Of a stretch of DNA of 64,000 nucleotides, positions 50,101 to 61,530 are shown one piece after another (within the stretch, counting starts at the first letter, position 1; each line of letters begins with the position of its first letter). Source of the stretch: Oxyruncus cristatus (lineage: Eukaryota; Chordata; Aves; Passeriformes; Cotingidae); assembly GCA_013399855.1 (NCBI GenBank), contig VXAY01005274.1, positions 517,279 to 581,278 of the forward strand, given 5' to 3'. Both the position numbers and the translations under genes were made by a program. Under the pieces are notes generated by a model. It was not told the origin of the DNA. It was given only the letters and a program-made list of their open reading frames with translations, and ran no database searches.

Positions 50101-50397
50101 TGGTGTGCCTCAATTCCTCTGTGCTTCTGGGAATCTCACCTCATGAATGTGGCAATAACTGAGGAAGAGTAGAGTGGATATCTCAGCATGCTGGCAAATG
50201 AGAGCCAACACACGCTACTGCCAGTTCATGCTGTCTTTTGGAGGAGCAGGGTGGACAGGAGCTGGCATGTCCCTCCCTGTGCAGCTTTGGGTCCCCTAAC
50301 CCAGGCTGGTGGTCCTCAGCTGAGTAACTCTGGACATGCCTTCCCCCCCCATCCCCCTTATAAAAACCTGTCTTTGAGCAACCATGAGCCTGTGGTG
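47183..50397. other. Unique non-coding stretch, no gene recognised
   Basis: No gene. An AT-rich inverted repeat with 9-bp arms lies at 47988-48007 (TATATTCTT / AAGAATATA, 2-base centre). A 17-bp direct repeat is at 49090-49165 and T15 is at 49996-50010. The frames are short and unremarkable. Confidence 0.6.
49090..49165 (+). repeat. 17-bp direct repeat, 59 bp apart
   Basis: TGTGTTTTCCCAATGTC occurs at 49090-49106 and again, identically, at 49149-49165. The sequence after each copy differs, apart from scattered similarity. It may be the remnant of a 59-bp tandem duplication. Confidence 0.75.
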
Positions 50398-50578
50398 TCA
50401 TTGTCCCCAGGCTGCCTTTTGTGCAGACCTACATCCTCCTGTTTGTGTGGGAGCCACCACATGATGACTATTTTGTCCCTCTGGTGTTCAGGCTGTGAGA
50501 CCCAGTGATGAACTTGGGCCCTGTTGGTCTCCTCTTCCCGCTTACAATTTTACAGGCTCTGTCATATTCCCTGTCCCC
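50398..50578. repeat. Copy A of a near-identical 173-181 bp duplicated module
   Basis: This segment starts at TCATTGTCCCCAGG and ends at TATTCCCTGTCCCC. It is repeated in the same orientation at 53725-53897, 3327 bases downstream. By eye the two differ at three positions only (GAG/GAA, CTATTTT/CTGTTTT and GACCC/GACTC) plus one 8-base indel near 50482-50496, present here and absent there, with GG microhomology. The sequence on either side of the two copies is unrelated. The word TGTCCCC stands near both ends. I do not recognise the family. It is either an unlabelled dispersed repeat or a recent small segmental duplication. Confidence 0.9.
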
Positions 50579-53500
50579 AGCAATGGCTCCTGCAGCCTGA
50601 AGTCATGCCCAGTCAATTCTCACACAGAAGCTCTTTCATACCTTTGCTCATCTCTTTCTGCTCCCCTACAGTGACCAAGTGAAGCACAAAGCCACTCTCC
50701 TGGACAGACCACACGATGGAGGGGTTGGTTATGTCTTTTCCAGAGCAGGAGTGTTCCTTTAAGTGCCTGCTCTTAGTTCCTGTAATAGTCTGGCAAAGTT
50801 GCAAACTACTTAATATATATTAAGTTTAAAGAGGATAGAATTTTACCTCCCATGCTACTGCCTAGGTCTGTCAGTAACTCAAAATCTAAAACACTTGGAA
50901 GATCTTGTAATCACCAAATATTAACCATGCCCAGGGCAACTGGAGCTTCCCAGGGCTTCCTCACCTGGGTGTGGGAACCCTGGCAGGCCCGGATTCCCTC
51001 TCCTATGCAGGAATTTTACATCTACATTTTACATTTACATCTCTGCACTGATAAATAGGGTCTGGCAACTCCCATTCCTTGTCTTTGCACAGAAAAGAAA
51101 CTGCAGCTTCCTGCTCAACCTGGGGTCTCCAACGCTTAGCTTCATCTCCTTATTTTAGAAAAGGGACTGTTGCTTCCACCAGAATGGATTTACAGTAGAA
51201 AACCTACAGAAATACTTGCAAAGCTCTTCAGAAATACTGCAAGTGGCCCAGAGCTTGCTTTGTCAAGGAATTTAAACATGTAGTCTTGACATGTAAATAT
51301 TTCCAGAAATATTTCCTGAATAAATAAAATTCCTTCCAAGATGACCTCACCCCTTGGCAGAGGCGAGCGCCTGTACTGTACATCTTCCAGAAGGATTCAT
51401 CTGTGCTGTGGTCGGGCTGTGGAGCCCCTGGAGCTCCTGCCAGCTTGGCAGGCTCCAGTGGGATGGGACACAGGAGCCTGGAGTGTGTCACCGATGCCGA
51501 GTTCATGGCACTTGGCTCTAAAGTCTCTTTTGCTCCCTTAGTCCCATCCTTCTTCCAGATCTGCAGCACCTCTCATCCCAGCCATGTATAGTCAAATGTG
51601 GGGAAGCAGGACCTGAGCATCTCTGGGGTTTGTGGGCCATAAATCAGCTGGATTATATAATTTCTATAATTTACTTTGTATTCCAGATAACCAAGGCTGG
51701 AATTGGGTTTGTTCTCCAGTTTCTGGTTATTGGGGGCTACGAAGAGTTATTCCCACTGATCTGACCTTCCAAACCTCATTTTGGCTCTTCTGTTATTTTT
51801 GGAGTTTTCTTAGGGTGAGCATCTGTCTCTGCAGCCTCTGCCAGCTCCCACCTTGTGCTCTCACATACTCCTAAGGGAAAGGGAAAGATTTTCCCGCTCT
51901 AAACCTGAGGCAAACAGTCACTTGCAGGGGATGTGGGGGCATGGCAGACAAAAAATAAATTATATTCATAAATCTCTCTTACTGCTGAAAGGGGTGTTGC
52001 CCAGTTGTGCGTTTGGGAACTTTCACCTGACCTCTCCTTCTGGCCAGACCATTTCCTACTACTTCCTACGTTTTCACCAATTTAATTTCCCTCTCTCCAA
52101 AGCAGCCCAAGTGTGTCATTACCTGTGTGTCTCTGGTGCCTCCCCTTGCTCACCTGTTGTGATATCTGGGACCTGTGACTGATTTGTTGCTGTGCTGAGC
52201 AAAGCACAAACTATTTCTGCCAATTAAGTCTTTATCCAGTTATCTTCATTACGTTTGTGCAGCACGGAGGAAGGGGAAAGCCTTAGTGACCATCTGCAAA
52301 GTCTCTGTTCCCCCTGCTATGAGAAAGTTGATGAGATTTTCAGCATGTGCTGCCCTCAAAGTGAGCAGCTCTGCCTTCATAAAACACTGGTTTTCTTCTC
52401 AGCTTGTCTAAAGTAATAAAAGTGGTAAGAAATTCAAGTAAGTTCTTCAAGTTTGAGGAGAACATAAAGAGTTTCCCAATGGGTATCACTTCAGGAAGGG
52501 TGATTTTAAAATCAGTTTAGTTTCTTGGCCAATTTATTACTCATTGCACCAAGCTCAGCCGTCACCGTGTTATCAAAATACTGTAACTGCAAGAATCGAG
52601 TAAGACTAGCTGGAACACAAGAACATATTTTTTTGGAAGACTTTTAAGACTTTGATATTCGTTTGCAGTGCACATTGAACACAACGGAGTACTTTGGGGA
52701 AAAATAGAAAATATGTGACTTCTGGGTGTGCATCAGCCTTCCCAAATAACAGCATGTTGTGCTTATCTGGCTCAGCACTGACACTGATGTCAAGGTGGTG
52801 TGTGAGATGTGCTTGTTCCTTGCTGTGAGAAGCCCCCAGCTCCATCCTGTCACATGGGACTGGGTGCTATTAATGCCTGTTGGGGGGAGAATCCCCTTTT
52901 GGCAGGTGTTGGTGGTGCCCCTGTCAGGGGCCTGGTAGAGGTGCCACTGTCAGGGCTGAGCTGTGACACCGATGACATTGGGAGGGAACCCCCGCCAAGC
53001 TCTGAGCACAGTTTATTAATCCTCAGTGACTACACAGATGGATTTAATCATATTGAAGTCTCTTCATACGTGAATATTTGCTTAAATATTTCTTGCCGAG
53101 CCTTAAAATGCTGACTGGTGCTCCTGCAGAACATGAGCACTGGTGTCTCTGGGTCCTTCCAAGTATATGAGCTATGACGTTTGTTTTCCACCTGTGGCTC
53201 CATAGCTTTTCCCCCTCTCCGCTAATTATTGCAGTTCTTTTCAAATGATGCATTTGGTATTGAACTATGGATTTTTAAAAGTTTTTATGCTTGTCTTAGT
53301 TGGAAATATGTTCTGGCCTGACTTATAATTTGCTCAGCAGCCTTGTTGGAGTCAGGTAATATACACCAAAGTATGAAGTCAATAAACTGTACTGTAAGTC
53401 ACTGCAGATTTAAAGATGTTTTTTTTTTTTTTTTTCTTTTGTGGTTGTTANTTTCTTTTGGTAATGAACATCTACCCCAGGCAGCCAGAAATAATTTCAA

Positions 53501-53724
53501 AAAATTCCAGGCCCTAATTAAGGAAATCATTTAAGAATATCTTGGGATTTAAAAGTATGCCAAGGGCCTTGCCTTCACAGAGCTGTGATGAGCAGGTACT
53601 TGAGCACAGACTCCGAGGGGTCCAGGAGCCTGACCCCCCACCTTGTGCTCCTGATGTGGGAGTGGGAGCAGTGGTGAAATAACTCTGGTCAGTGTTAATT
53701 GAGCGAAATGGATTTTCCTGCCAG
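50579..53724. other. Unique non-coding stretch between the two duplicate copies
   Basis: No gene or transposon was recognised. An 18-bp perfect palindrome, ACTTAATATATATTAAGT, lies at 50808-50825. A T17 run and an ambiguous base are at 53419-53451. Confidence 0.6.
53419..53451 (+). other. T17 homopolymer with nearby ambiguous base N
   Basis: Seventeen T residues are followed by CTTTTGTGG, and a single N occurs at 53451. This is the only uncalled base in the window and probably reflects sequencing slippage beyond the homopolymer. Local length and sequence should not be trusted. Confidence 0.95.
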
Positions 53725-53897
53725 TCATTGTCCCCAGGCTGCCTTTTGTGCAGACCTACATCCTCCTGTTTGTGTGGGAACCACCACATGATGACTGTTT
53801 TGTCCCTCTGGCTGTGAGACTCAGTGATGAACTTGGGCCCTGTTGGTCTCCTCTTCCCGCTTACAATTTTACAGGCTCTGTCATATTCCCTGTCCCC
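53725..53897. repeat. Copy B of the duplicated module
   Basis: This is the 173-base counterpart of 50398-50578, lacking its 8-base insertion. On the minus strand copy B is open as part of a 154-codon frame (53514-53978). In copy A the indel breaks that frame, which argues against a conserved coding role. Copy B ends 64 bases before the first CpG of the CpG island that follows. No target-site duplication is evident around either copy. Confidence 0.9.
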
Positions 53898-53960
53898 TGG
53901 AAAGCAGAGGGGGAATATGCATCCCTGTGTCTGGGAATTGTCACAGCTGGAGCCACATTC

Positions 53961-54346
53961 CGGGCTTCCCGTGGACATCCCGAGTCCGTGCAGGTATCAC
54001 AAAACTTGTAGCCAAAATAGAACAGTTGAAACCGAACCACGAGCTCAGCCGAGCGAGTCTGAACCAGAGCGATTCCCGGCTCAGTTTGCAGCCGGGTTTC
54101 CTGCGATGACGGAAGTTTGAACACTTCAGTGCTCTTGTTCTTCTCACAAGCTGCCGGTAAAGGATTGCAGCAAACCCGTGACCCTTTGGTAACCCCCGGG
54201 TTTCCGGGACACTGAGGCAGCGGCCAAACCCCGGTGTCCTGCTGGGAGCAGGGAATGCGGGGAGCCCCGGCGGAGCCGATGGCAGCGCAGAGCTCACCAA
54301 CCACCACGGGCAGGTCAAAAACCGGGGCTGAGCAGCCAACACCCCG
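53961..54346. promoter_or_regulatory. CpG island, candidate promoter
   Basis: A hand count gives 27 CpG in 386 bases, a GC content of about 60% and an observed/expected CpG ratio of about 0.78. This meets the usual island criteria (at least 200 bases, GC over 50%, ratio over 0.6). Inside, TGACG (54107-54111, a CRE half-site) overlaps CGGAAGT (54110-54116, an ETS core), a combination common in TATA-less promoters. There is no TATA box. Potential 5' splice sites on the plus strand are CAG|GTATCA near 53993 and CCG|GTAAAG near 54157. Minus-strand frames of 133 and 148 codons cross it without recognisable domains. It could start an unannotated gene or lncRNA, or be a GC-rich repeat I cannot name. 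Confidence 0.5.
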
Positions 54347-57009
54347 TCCAGGGCTGGGGCTCAGGGCTTGGAGCTCTTCCTGTTCAATGGAAGGATGTTG
54401 TGACAGAGAAGCGCAACTGAGGTTTCCCGGGGTGGAAGGAGGCTGCTGCTGGCACAGGGAGCACTGGGAGCAAGGCCAGAGCTTGTGCTGAAATCCAAGG
54501 GAATTTCTTCACAGCTTTCCCCACAATGCAGTGTCATCCATAGAGCTTAAGGGTCGGGCTCGCCAGGCTGGAAGCAGGATCCTGAGGGGATCCCACCTGA
54601 ATGCATCCTAAGTGTGGGATGCTTGGATAACCCCCTCTGACATCTGGATCTGCCTGTGTGGGGGGATCCCACTTCATCCAGCAAACAGCAGCTCCCACTC
54701 ATGGTTCAGTTTGAGTGAGCCTGGTTTGGTTACATCTGCAGGTGTCGCCTTCTGTCAGGATTTCTTTCCATCCATAGCCTGTACCAGTTTCTCCCCTTGG
54801 TCCTGCCTGTGGAGACTGCTTAGGTGCAGGGAGAAAATTCCCTGATCCAGTGGGGTCCAGCTCCTATGGAAATACCTCAGCCACTGGCCTCTTAAGTGTT
54901 TGGGAACTGGAGGCAAACCTGCCACTGGCTGAGCTCGAGGCATCCCGTGTTTCAGCCAACACCTTTATACTTGGGAGGAAATAAAGCATATTTCAGGCTC
55001 CCAACCCTTTTGTGGGCTTTATCTCTAGGAATTTATGGCAGGTAGCTCTGTGGGAGGGTTGTTTGCATTCAAATCCAAGTGTGATTATTTATAAAGCCAA
55101 AAAACAAATACAGCTCTAGATCAGTGCGTACAGATTTGTTTTGGGTGTTGATTGCCTTTGTTTGGCTGCCTCTTGCAGCTGGGGGCAGCGTGAGCTGTGA
55201 TCCCAAAAGGTGGTACTTGCCATAGTGTTCCTCTAGAGATGCACCTTCCTGTAAAACCATGGTTGCATAATTTAGAAGTAATATTTTTGTTGAAGTGATT
55301 AATTCCACTTAATTCAGAGACCCCCTGACCTCAAGCATAGGTAAACCCTTCCTAATGAATGTAAGACATGGCTCAGAGCATATGTCATTGGAAGCATCTC
55401 TCGTGTTATGCTTAACCCAAAAGTATTTATTTTTAGACATAATTTGAAATAATGTATTTTGGTTTAGGGATAACTCAGAATAATTCCAGTAAATGGATCT
55501 GTGGTAAATAGTTCATCCCAGTGTCAGTCTTGTTTCTTCAGAGCTGATAAAACCGATGGAGTCAAAGCTTATTCAATCTCATAAAGCAAATGAGTGATTC
55601 ACAGGCTCTGTCTCTCCACAGCGACTCTATTTATATTATACGAGAATATTATATAAATACCATGTCTTAATCATACATCTGCATTCCCTTTGATGGGAAG
55701 GCAATTAGTTTTCCCTAGCACAGTCCTGTTCAGTGATTTTTCTACCATACCAGAGATTAATTATTCCAGAAACAAATGTTAAAATACACTTCAAATGGTC
55801 AATAACGTATCGCTGTGCACTGTCCCTGTCCCCCTCTCCCACAGCAGGGACAGATGTGTCCCTGCAGCTGGCACTGACAAGGGCTGGTCCCTCCATCTTC
55901 TGGTGCTGCAGCAGGGTCATGCCATGGGTGTATAGCATCAAATAATCTGGACTTGTGGGTGGGTTTATATCATAGACCTGGGGGAGGGACTGGGGGTTCA
56001 GGATAAACATCGTGTCACACTCTGCAAAACTGCCACTGAGTGGTACCGGTGTCAGGACGAGGCGAGGACGGGGCTGGGCTGTGGGGTCCTGGGCGTTGAG
56101 GGGCTCTGCCATCACCACCTGAGCTGCTCCTCACCACAGCAGATGCAGAGGGAAACAGGCTGGTAAATGCCCCAGCCTGTAACACACGGAGCAAACCAGG
56201 GCTCCTACAGCTGGGCCTTGGGCCATCCGAGTTAAAGCTTCTCTGCCTTCCGGAGCCGTTCGGGTTGTGTACACGAATATCCAGGGGCGGGGAGAGATGA
56301 TCCTTAGTGCTGGGGAGCCTGGGCTTGGCTCGTGGCCTGGGCTGTGCCTGGGACTGAGCGCACAGGCTGAAGAGGTGCCGGTGACACGCACAAGCCAGTG
56401 GCAGGGGATTCTCCCACGTTCTTCTAGAACTGTGCCAGCTGCTGAGGCACCCAGAGCTGACCCTGGGGGAATTTTGGAGGATAACAAAGCCCCACCGCTG
56501 AGCTCACACAACCCAAGGGCTGGACCTCGAATGGGACAAACTGCAGCCTGGCCTGTACCTGGATTGTATTTTGCCCTGAAGGTACCAACCTTTGTGGGAC
56601 AGGCACATCTTGGCCTGCTGCTCACTCCCCCAGCCAGGATGTGTTGGGAGGACCAGTGCAAGGACAACCAGCTTGTTTGTAGTCTATTGTTCTCAGCAAC
56701 TTCAGAGAGAAGGGAAAAAAAAAAAAATCAAATCCTATCATTTGTATTTTTCTGTTCTGGAGCTGATGCACAAAATGTTCTCCGAGCTATTTGTGAGGTA
56801 TTTCTGTCACCATCGTGTGTGTGAGGAAGCAGGAAATGCTGAGAGCATCGTTCCTGTGGTGCCCCCACCCTGGGGAGATGCAGGAGCTTGTTCCCTCTGC
56901 AGTGACAGCTCCTGGTGTGTGGATAAGGGGGCCCTCATGGGGCGTCCTGCCCACCCAGCACTCCCTTGTCTCAGCCCTTTTGTTTCTGTTCTATGTTGCC
57001 TGTTCTCTG
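54347..57009. other. GC-mixed stretch, no gene recognised
   Basis: Two GC-richer parts (54400-54950 and 55800-56680) flank an AT-rich part (55290-55700). The latter GC-rich part carries a 185-codon plus frame that begins at GTG (56267-56824) and a 178-codon minus frame (56131-56667) over the same DNA. Neither shows a domain. A 9-bp perfect hairpin, GCAGGGACA / TGTCCCTGC with a 4-base loop, is at 55844-55865. A13 is at 56715-56727. Confidence 0.5.
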
Positions 57010-57080
57010 GTTTGTTGTTTCTTTTTTTTGTTTGTTTGTTTCTGGTTGTTTATTTTTTGTTTGTTTGTTTGGGTTTTTTT
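57010..57080 (+). repeat. TTTG-rich low-complexity tract
   Basis: About 70 bases are made of TTTG, TTTTG and TTTC words with at least two clean (TTTG)3 runs. Frames through it give Phe/Leu/Cys/Val-rich peptides that look like membrane segments but are artefacts of the composition. Confidence 0.9.
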
Positions 57081-60000
57081 AAGTAGGATTGGAAAAAGGA
57101 AAGTGAAACCACGTAATTGTGCAGGCTCAGGGAACAAAGCTGGGATCGGTGAGTGGATTCTAGCATTGATTTTTTTTAAAAACATCAAAGTGACTCCGAA
57201 CCAAGAACTGAGTTTGCAACATGGAGTCAGGTTTCATTTTAAAATATTTTTTTTCAATATCCAAGAATTACTGTTAGTCTAAGGCCCATGGCAGATGTTA
57301 TTTAAAAACACTTGCGTTTGTTTTCCGAAGGCAAATTGTAGATACTTGAGATTTAAAAGCGGTTTTCTCTGAGTTGGTGCACAGAAATATAGAGACACAT
57401 TTTCGACCAGCATCCTGGTTCCTGTAAGTGCAATTCCATAATTACAAGCTAATCTGTAAGTGCAAAAGAAGCAGAAACACAAAATAGATTCAGCTTTAGC
57501 AGCTGAAGGAGCCCAGGGAGATGAAAGGAAACATGTAATGCTTTAAATATTAAAAAGCAGAGCAAGGTCTCTAAAGGGTTGTGAGGAACTTGGGGGGTTG
57601 CACTGCCTGTCACAGCCACACAGAGGCTCCTCTTCCTCTGGGGTACACAGGGATGGGCACCTGTTGTCTCTTTACATGTCTTGCTCTACTGCAACTCCCA
57701 AACCATCCTGGCAGATCCATGGGGAATTCCAGGTAGTGAGGGCCAGCCATCAGCTGGACAAAACCATCCACCTGGCATGTGGGAATTGAGAGGCGCTGAG
57801 GCTCCTCCCTGGGTGCTCTGGGTCAGCTCAGGTGAGCCTCAAAAAAAGGCACCTGGCAGCTGTGAACAACTGCCTTGGATTAATCCTTATGGAGGCATTA
57901 CTGAGTTCTTTGCTTCACAGCCTCCCCCAACAGAGCGGTGATCCTCTGCTGTGAGATCGTCCCCCCAGAGCTGGGGCACTGCCTCTTTCACTGATGCCAA
58001 AGGCTGTACAGTCTACCCCAGTCTCTTCCAAAACCAACTTGCTCCCCTTGATTGATCTCATACATGGGCAAGGAGTTAATTTTCCGTCTTTATAGCTTAT
58101 GTGCCATCTGAAATTCCAAATGGCAATTTACTGCTCAATTTACCATCCCTGCAAGGCTCTCACTGAAGTTTATCAGGCAAGGGCCTGGTCTGGGAAAGCC
58201 TTTTACCCCAAGTACCTGAACGCTGTGGACTGTCTTGCAGTGAAAATACCGCTGTGCTGATGTCTCAGATGCTGTCATTTCCACTACTGAAACTTCTTCT
58301 TGAGCACTGAGACCTGTCACCATTATGTTTACTCTTTTTGTTACCCACTAATATTGTTTTCAGCCCAAAGCATCCCATGGAGTGCACCTGCCTCACCTAC
58401 TCCCACGAGCGATGCCGGCAGGTCCCGGCGCCGCGGGCGCTCCGTTGGGTGCAGATCTGTCTGCAGAGCTCCATCACCCTGACACGTGATCTGTTTTTTC
58501 CTTAAAGATGAAAAGAGCAGTTTCTTTAGAAGTTTCTTATTAAATGCGGAATCTTGTTGAGCAAAACCATCTTGCTTTTAACTTGTTGGGCCTTTCATCG
58601 CGCATTTGTTCATGCTTGATCTACAAAGTGCTTTAACTTCTGCAGAATTCCGTGGGTGTCAAAGGCTGTTTTCTTGTGCTTCTGGCTCAGGGAGGTTGGG
58701 ATGGGAATTACTGCAAGGACAAAGCAAATGTCCCAGTGTTGGGCAGGTTCTTCAGACATTTGTGGCCTCAGACTTTGCTGTGTTTCCTTCTCATGATAAG
58801 TGGGTCGGGGCCATCACTGTATCCCAAGGTAAGGATGGGAACAATCCTATGCTGGACACTGGACAGAGAGGAGGATGGAGATAGTTTCAGACCTGTGTTT
58901 TGTTGTAAACTGTGGTATCTGGGACCTAGAAAATTTCGGATGCCGAGCAGTTAGGATTGCTGCGACAGTCACTCAGGCAGATAATTAGCTCGCTCATTCA
59001 TGACATTAACAGGAATAAGAAAATTACCATGAGCTGGTAATTGTGCATTGAATGTCTCTGCAAGGCAGGGGCTGTCCGGAACCTCAGTATGCTGGGATGG
59101 AGCTGACACCTAGATCAAACATCTGGACTCTATCAAATATTTCCATCATAAATTAAGGTCATTCAGGTACTAATTTCAATGACCTGATCTTATTTCTTTT
59201 TTAATTTATCCTTAAACCCTTGGAATTTATATAATTTAATCTATATTTTGTCCAGGCAAAAGCCTTTAAAAATACTCTTCTACCACATTAGGGGAAAAAA
59301 AAAATAAATAGAAAAAGAAGAAAAACAATCTACCAAAGGAAGACTGGCATTAGATTACTTCTGCAGCCAGAGACCATCTTGCTCTTAAAATATATCAAAA
59401 GCCCCTCTCATTGAATTGTGTACATTCTGTCCCTGAAGATCTCAGGGCAGCAGTGACCTCAGAAGGTCTCTGGAAGAGAAGCCCTTTGTGTTTGAATGGG
59501 TGTCCTGATATGTGATGAAGAGATTGCCATGGAAAACCTGCATTTTTTTAATGTAGTCAGAGAAAATAAGTGAAGAAACCACGTAAGTCTGATTCATAGT
59601 TACTGCTGCTCAAGGCAGCAGTAATCCCTCGCTCTGAAGGCATGGTCTGATCTTTTTCTGATTAAAAATAATAATAATAGACCGTTAAATTTAAATAAGG
59701 GCATTTAAATCCAGTTGTGCTCCCTTTGCCTCACAGGTTTAGAAATGATCAATTAGTGCACAAAACAACCAAACCCCTAAAAGCTCCTCCTGTAGCTCCC
59801 CAGCACACACACAAGCATTAGAACTGACAGGTCTTTTGTGCTGAACGACTGCTCTTCCCAGGGGAAACAATCCACGCAGTGGATACAAACAGCCGGAGAG
59901 CACTTTGCATTTGGCACTACTATCTGATTATATACACATAAATCTGCTTATAGAACTCTACCCCAACAGCAGAGCATTGTTTTGCAGCAATTTGCACTGT

Positions 60001-60863
60001 CTGGGCTGAGCCCCTGCAGACCTGCTTAGAACTGGTTAACCCTTGGAACCTCGGGGGCACCCAGAGTATCCTCATTGTTTTATCAAAATTATTGCGGTTA
60101 TATTTCATTCAAGTGGTCCAGTCATAGGAAATGTTAAATTTTCAATGCACACTGTAAGTTACACTGAATTTCTGATTCTGTCACGGGGCTGTGACTCTGC
60201 TGCTGTGTGACTCTTGGTTAACAAAGCCCCAGGTCACCGAGAGGAAAATGATTTCAAAATTGTCTTCGTGGCAGAGTGACCTGAGACCTGTCTCCACAAG
60301 GAGAGGCCTTAAATCAGTAGATTTTTTCAGTCTATAGTTGGAAAAGTGAAGAGAGTTTTAATGAATGAAACAGATCAAGAAAATACTTATTTTTTTGGTG
60401 GAAACTGTGGACTTTTTCAAAACACCAATATTTCAGGTGGGAATGCAAACCATCCTGACAAGCCCCTTCCAGGGAAAATTTATCTAACTCGGGGGGGCAA
60501 ATAGAAGTGCCTGAAGAGGAGGTGGGATGTCTGTGGGACGAGTAGGGGGTCTGGTCATCTCCAGGCAGGTTGTTGTGTGCACTGCCTGCAGGCACCTGAT
60601 GTGTACAAATGTCCAGAGGAGTGTGTGTGCCATGCTTAGCCACTTCCCCATTCACTCCTTCCCTAGGGAGTGTACACATTTTCCCAAAGGTCACTTAGGC
60701 AATTAACTTAATAGTCCACAATGTCATTCAGCAACTATTTAAACTCCCATGAATGACTGGAGTCCGAATGTTCCTCCCTGTTTCTCCCCATCACCTTCCT
60801 GTACTTGCCCTTGGTTAACTCTTTGCACTGCTCCGTAAATACTCCAGGTGCCAAGAAGGCACA
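57081..60863. other. Unique stretch with AT-rich candidate conserved elements
   Basis: No gene was recognised. A very CpG-dense patch stands at 58407-58445 after a good-looking 3' splice site. The part at 58960-59300 is AT-rich with inverted motif pairs, and an A-rich tract is at 59295-59328. There is no transposon that I recognise. Confidence 0.5.
59156..59185. promoter_or_regulatory. Inverted AGGTCATT / AATGACCT pair
   Basis: AGGTCATT (59156-59163) and its reverse complement AATGACCT (59178-59185) flank a 14-base spacer. Each arm carries AGGTCA, the nuclear-receptor half-site. A further 7-bp inverted pair, AATTACC / GGTAATT, lies at 59022-59042. The spacing is wider than in classical receptor response elements, so binding as a dimer is doubtful. 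Chance is a real alternative. Confidence 0.25.
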
Positions 60864-60936
60864 TGGTGGGATTCCTGAGGTTGTCCTGTGCAGGGCAAGG
60901 ACTTTAATGATCCTTGTGGGTCCCTTCCAACCAGAA
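60864..60936 (+). mobile_element. CR1 3' tail without clear octamers
   Basis: The plus strand has GGGATTCCTGAGGTTGTCCT, GTGCAGGGCAAGGACTTTAA and TGATCCTTGTGGGTCCCTTC followed by CAACC. It is the CR1 3' UTR of the 'GATGATCCTTGTGGG' type, like the copy at 24908. The octamer tail is lost or too diverged to recognise. Confidence 0.85.
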
Positions 60937-61530
60937 CAGGGATTGAAAGGATGGGATGATGTGGACAGGAACCGGTTGAGGTCTGAGAGGTACGAGAAGG
61001 AGTTTGACCTCATTAAGTAGCTCCATTACAACAGGAAGGGTGAATGTCTCAGCTGGTACAAACAGTCCCCAGTTACAAGGCAAAAGCGACATCCCAGCAG
61101 AATTATTGGAGAGACTCTTCTTGTGGTAGTGGCAGATTGTTTCTGGAAGCGGAGAAATGGCTGTGTAATGGGAACGGCAGGTTTTCCTGGAGTTCTGGAT
61201 GTTGTACAAGCTCTTTTCAGACCCAGCAGACACAGGCGGAGTAAAATAGGGTTTTAAGTGGAAAACTGCCAATTATTCCAGATTGTTGTGATAGTTTAGT
61301 GATTCACACAAGACTTTAGTAGACTGTTAGTGAGAACTCCTTTTACAAATGCTCTTTGGGTTACAGAGCCTGTTTGGGAGTGAAACATTCACATTTGGAA
61401 ATCAGTCTTCCATGCAGTTTTTTTAGCTTCCTGAGGACTTCCAGTGTATCAGCAGGATATGGGCAGGGGGTTCCACTTGGCCATGCACTCCATGGATGTG
61501 CCAGGGGCACCAGGAACTCCAGCAGGCACA
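60937..61530. other. Short unique stretch between two CR1 copies
   Basis: Nothing recognised. The open frames here are under 125 codons without domains. Confidence 0.7.

Noticed and set aside
53514..54342. Minus-strand frames of 154, 148 and 133 codons across copy B and the CpG island
   Set aside because: No recognisable domain. The frame through the duplicated module is broken by the indel in copy A, and GC-rich DNA lowers stop frequency.
55844..55865. 9-bp perfect hairpin GCAGGGACA / TGTCCCTGC, considered as a miRNA or terminator
   Set aside because: Stems of this size with short loops are expected a few times per 64 kb. It is far too short for a miRNA precursor, and there is no gene end nearby.
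56131..57086. 178- to 185-codon frames on both strands, continuing into a hydrophobic Phe/Leu-rich tail
   Set aside because: The plus frame at 56267 begins at GTG, and the hydrophobic tail is a translation of the TTTG-rich tract, not a membrane segment. No domain.
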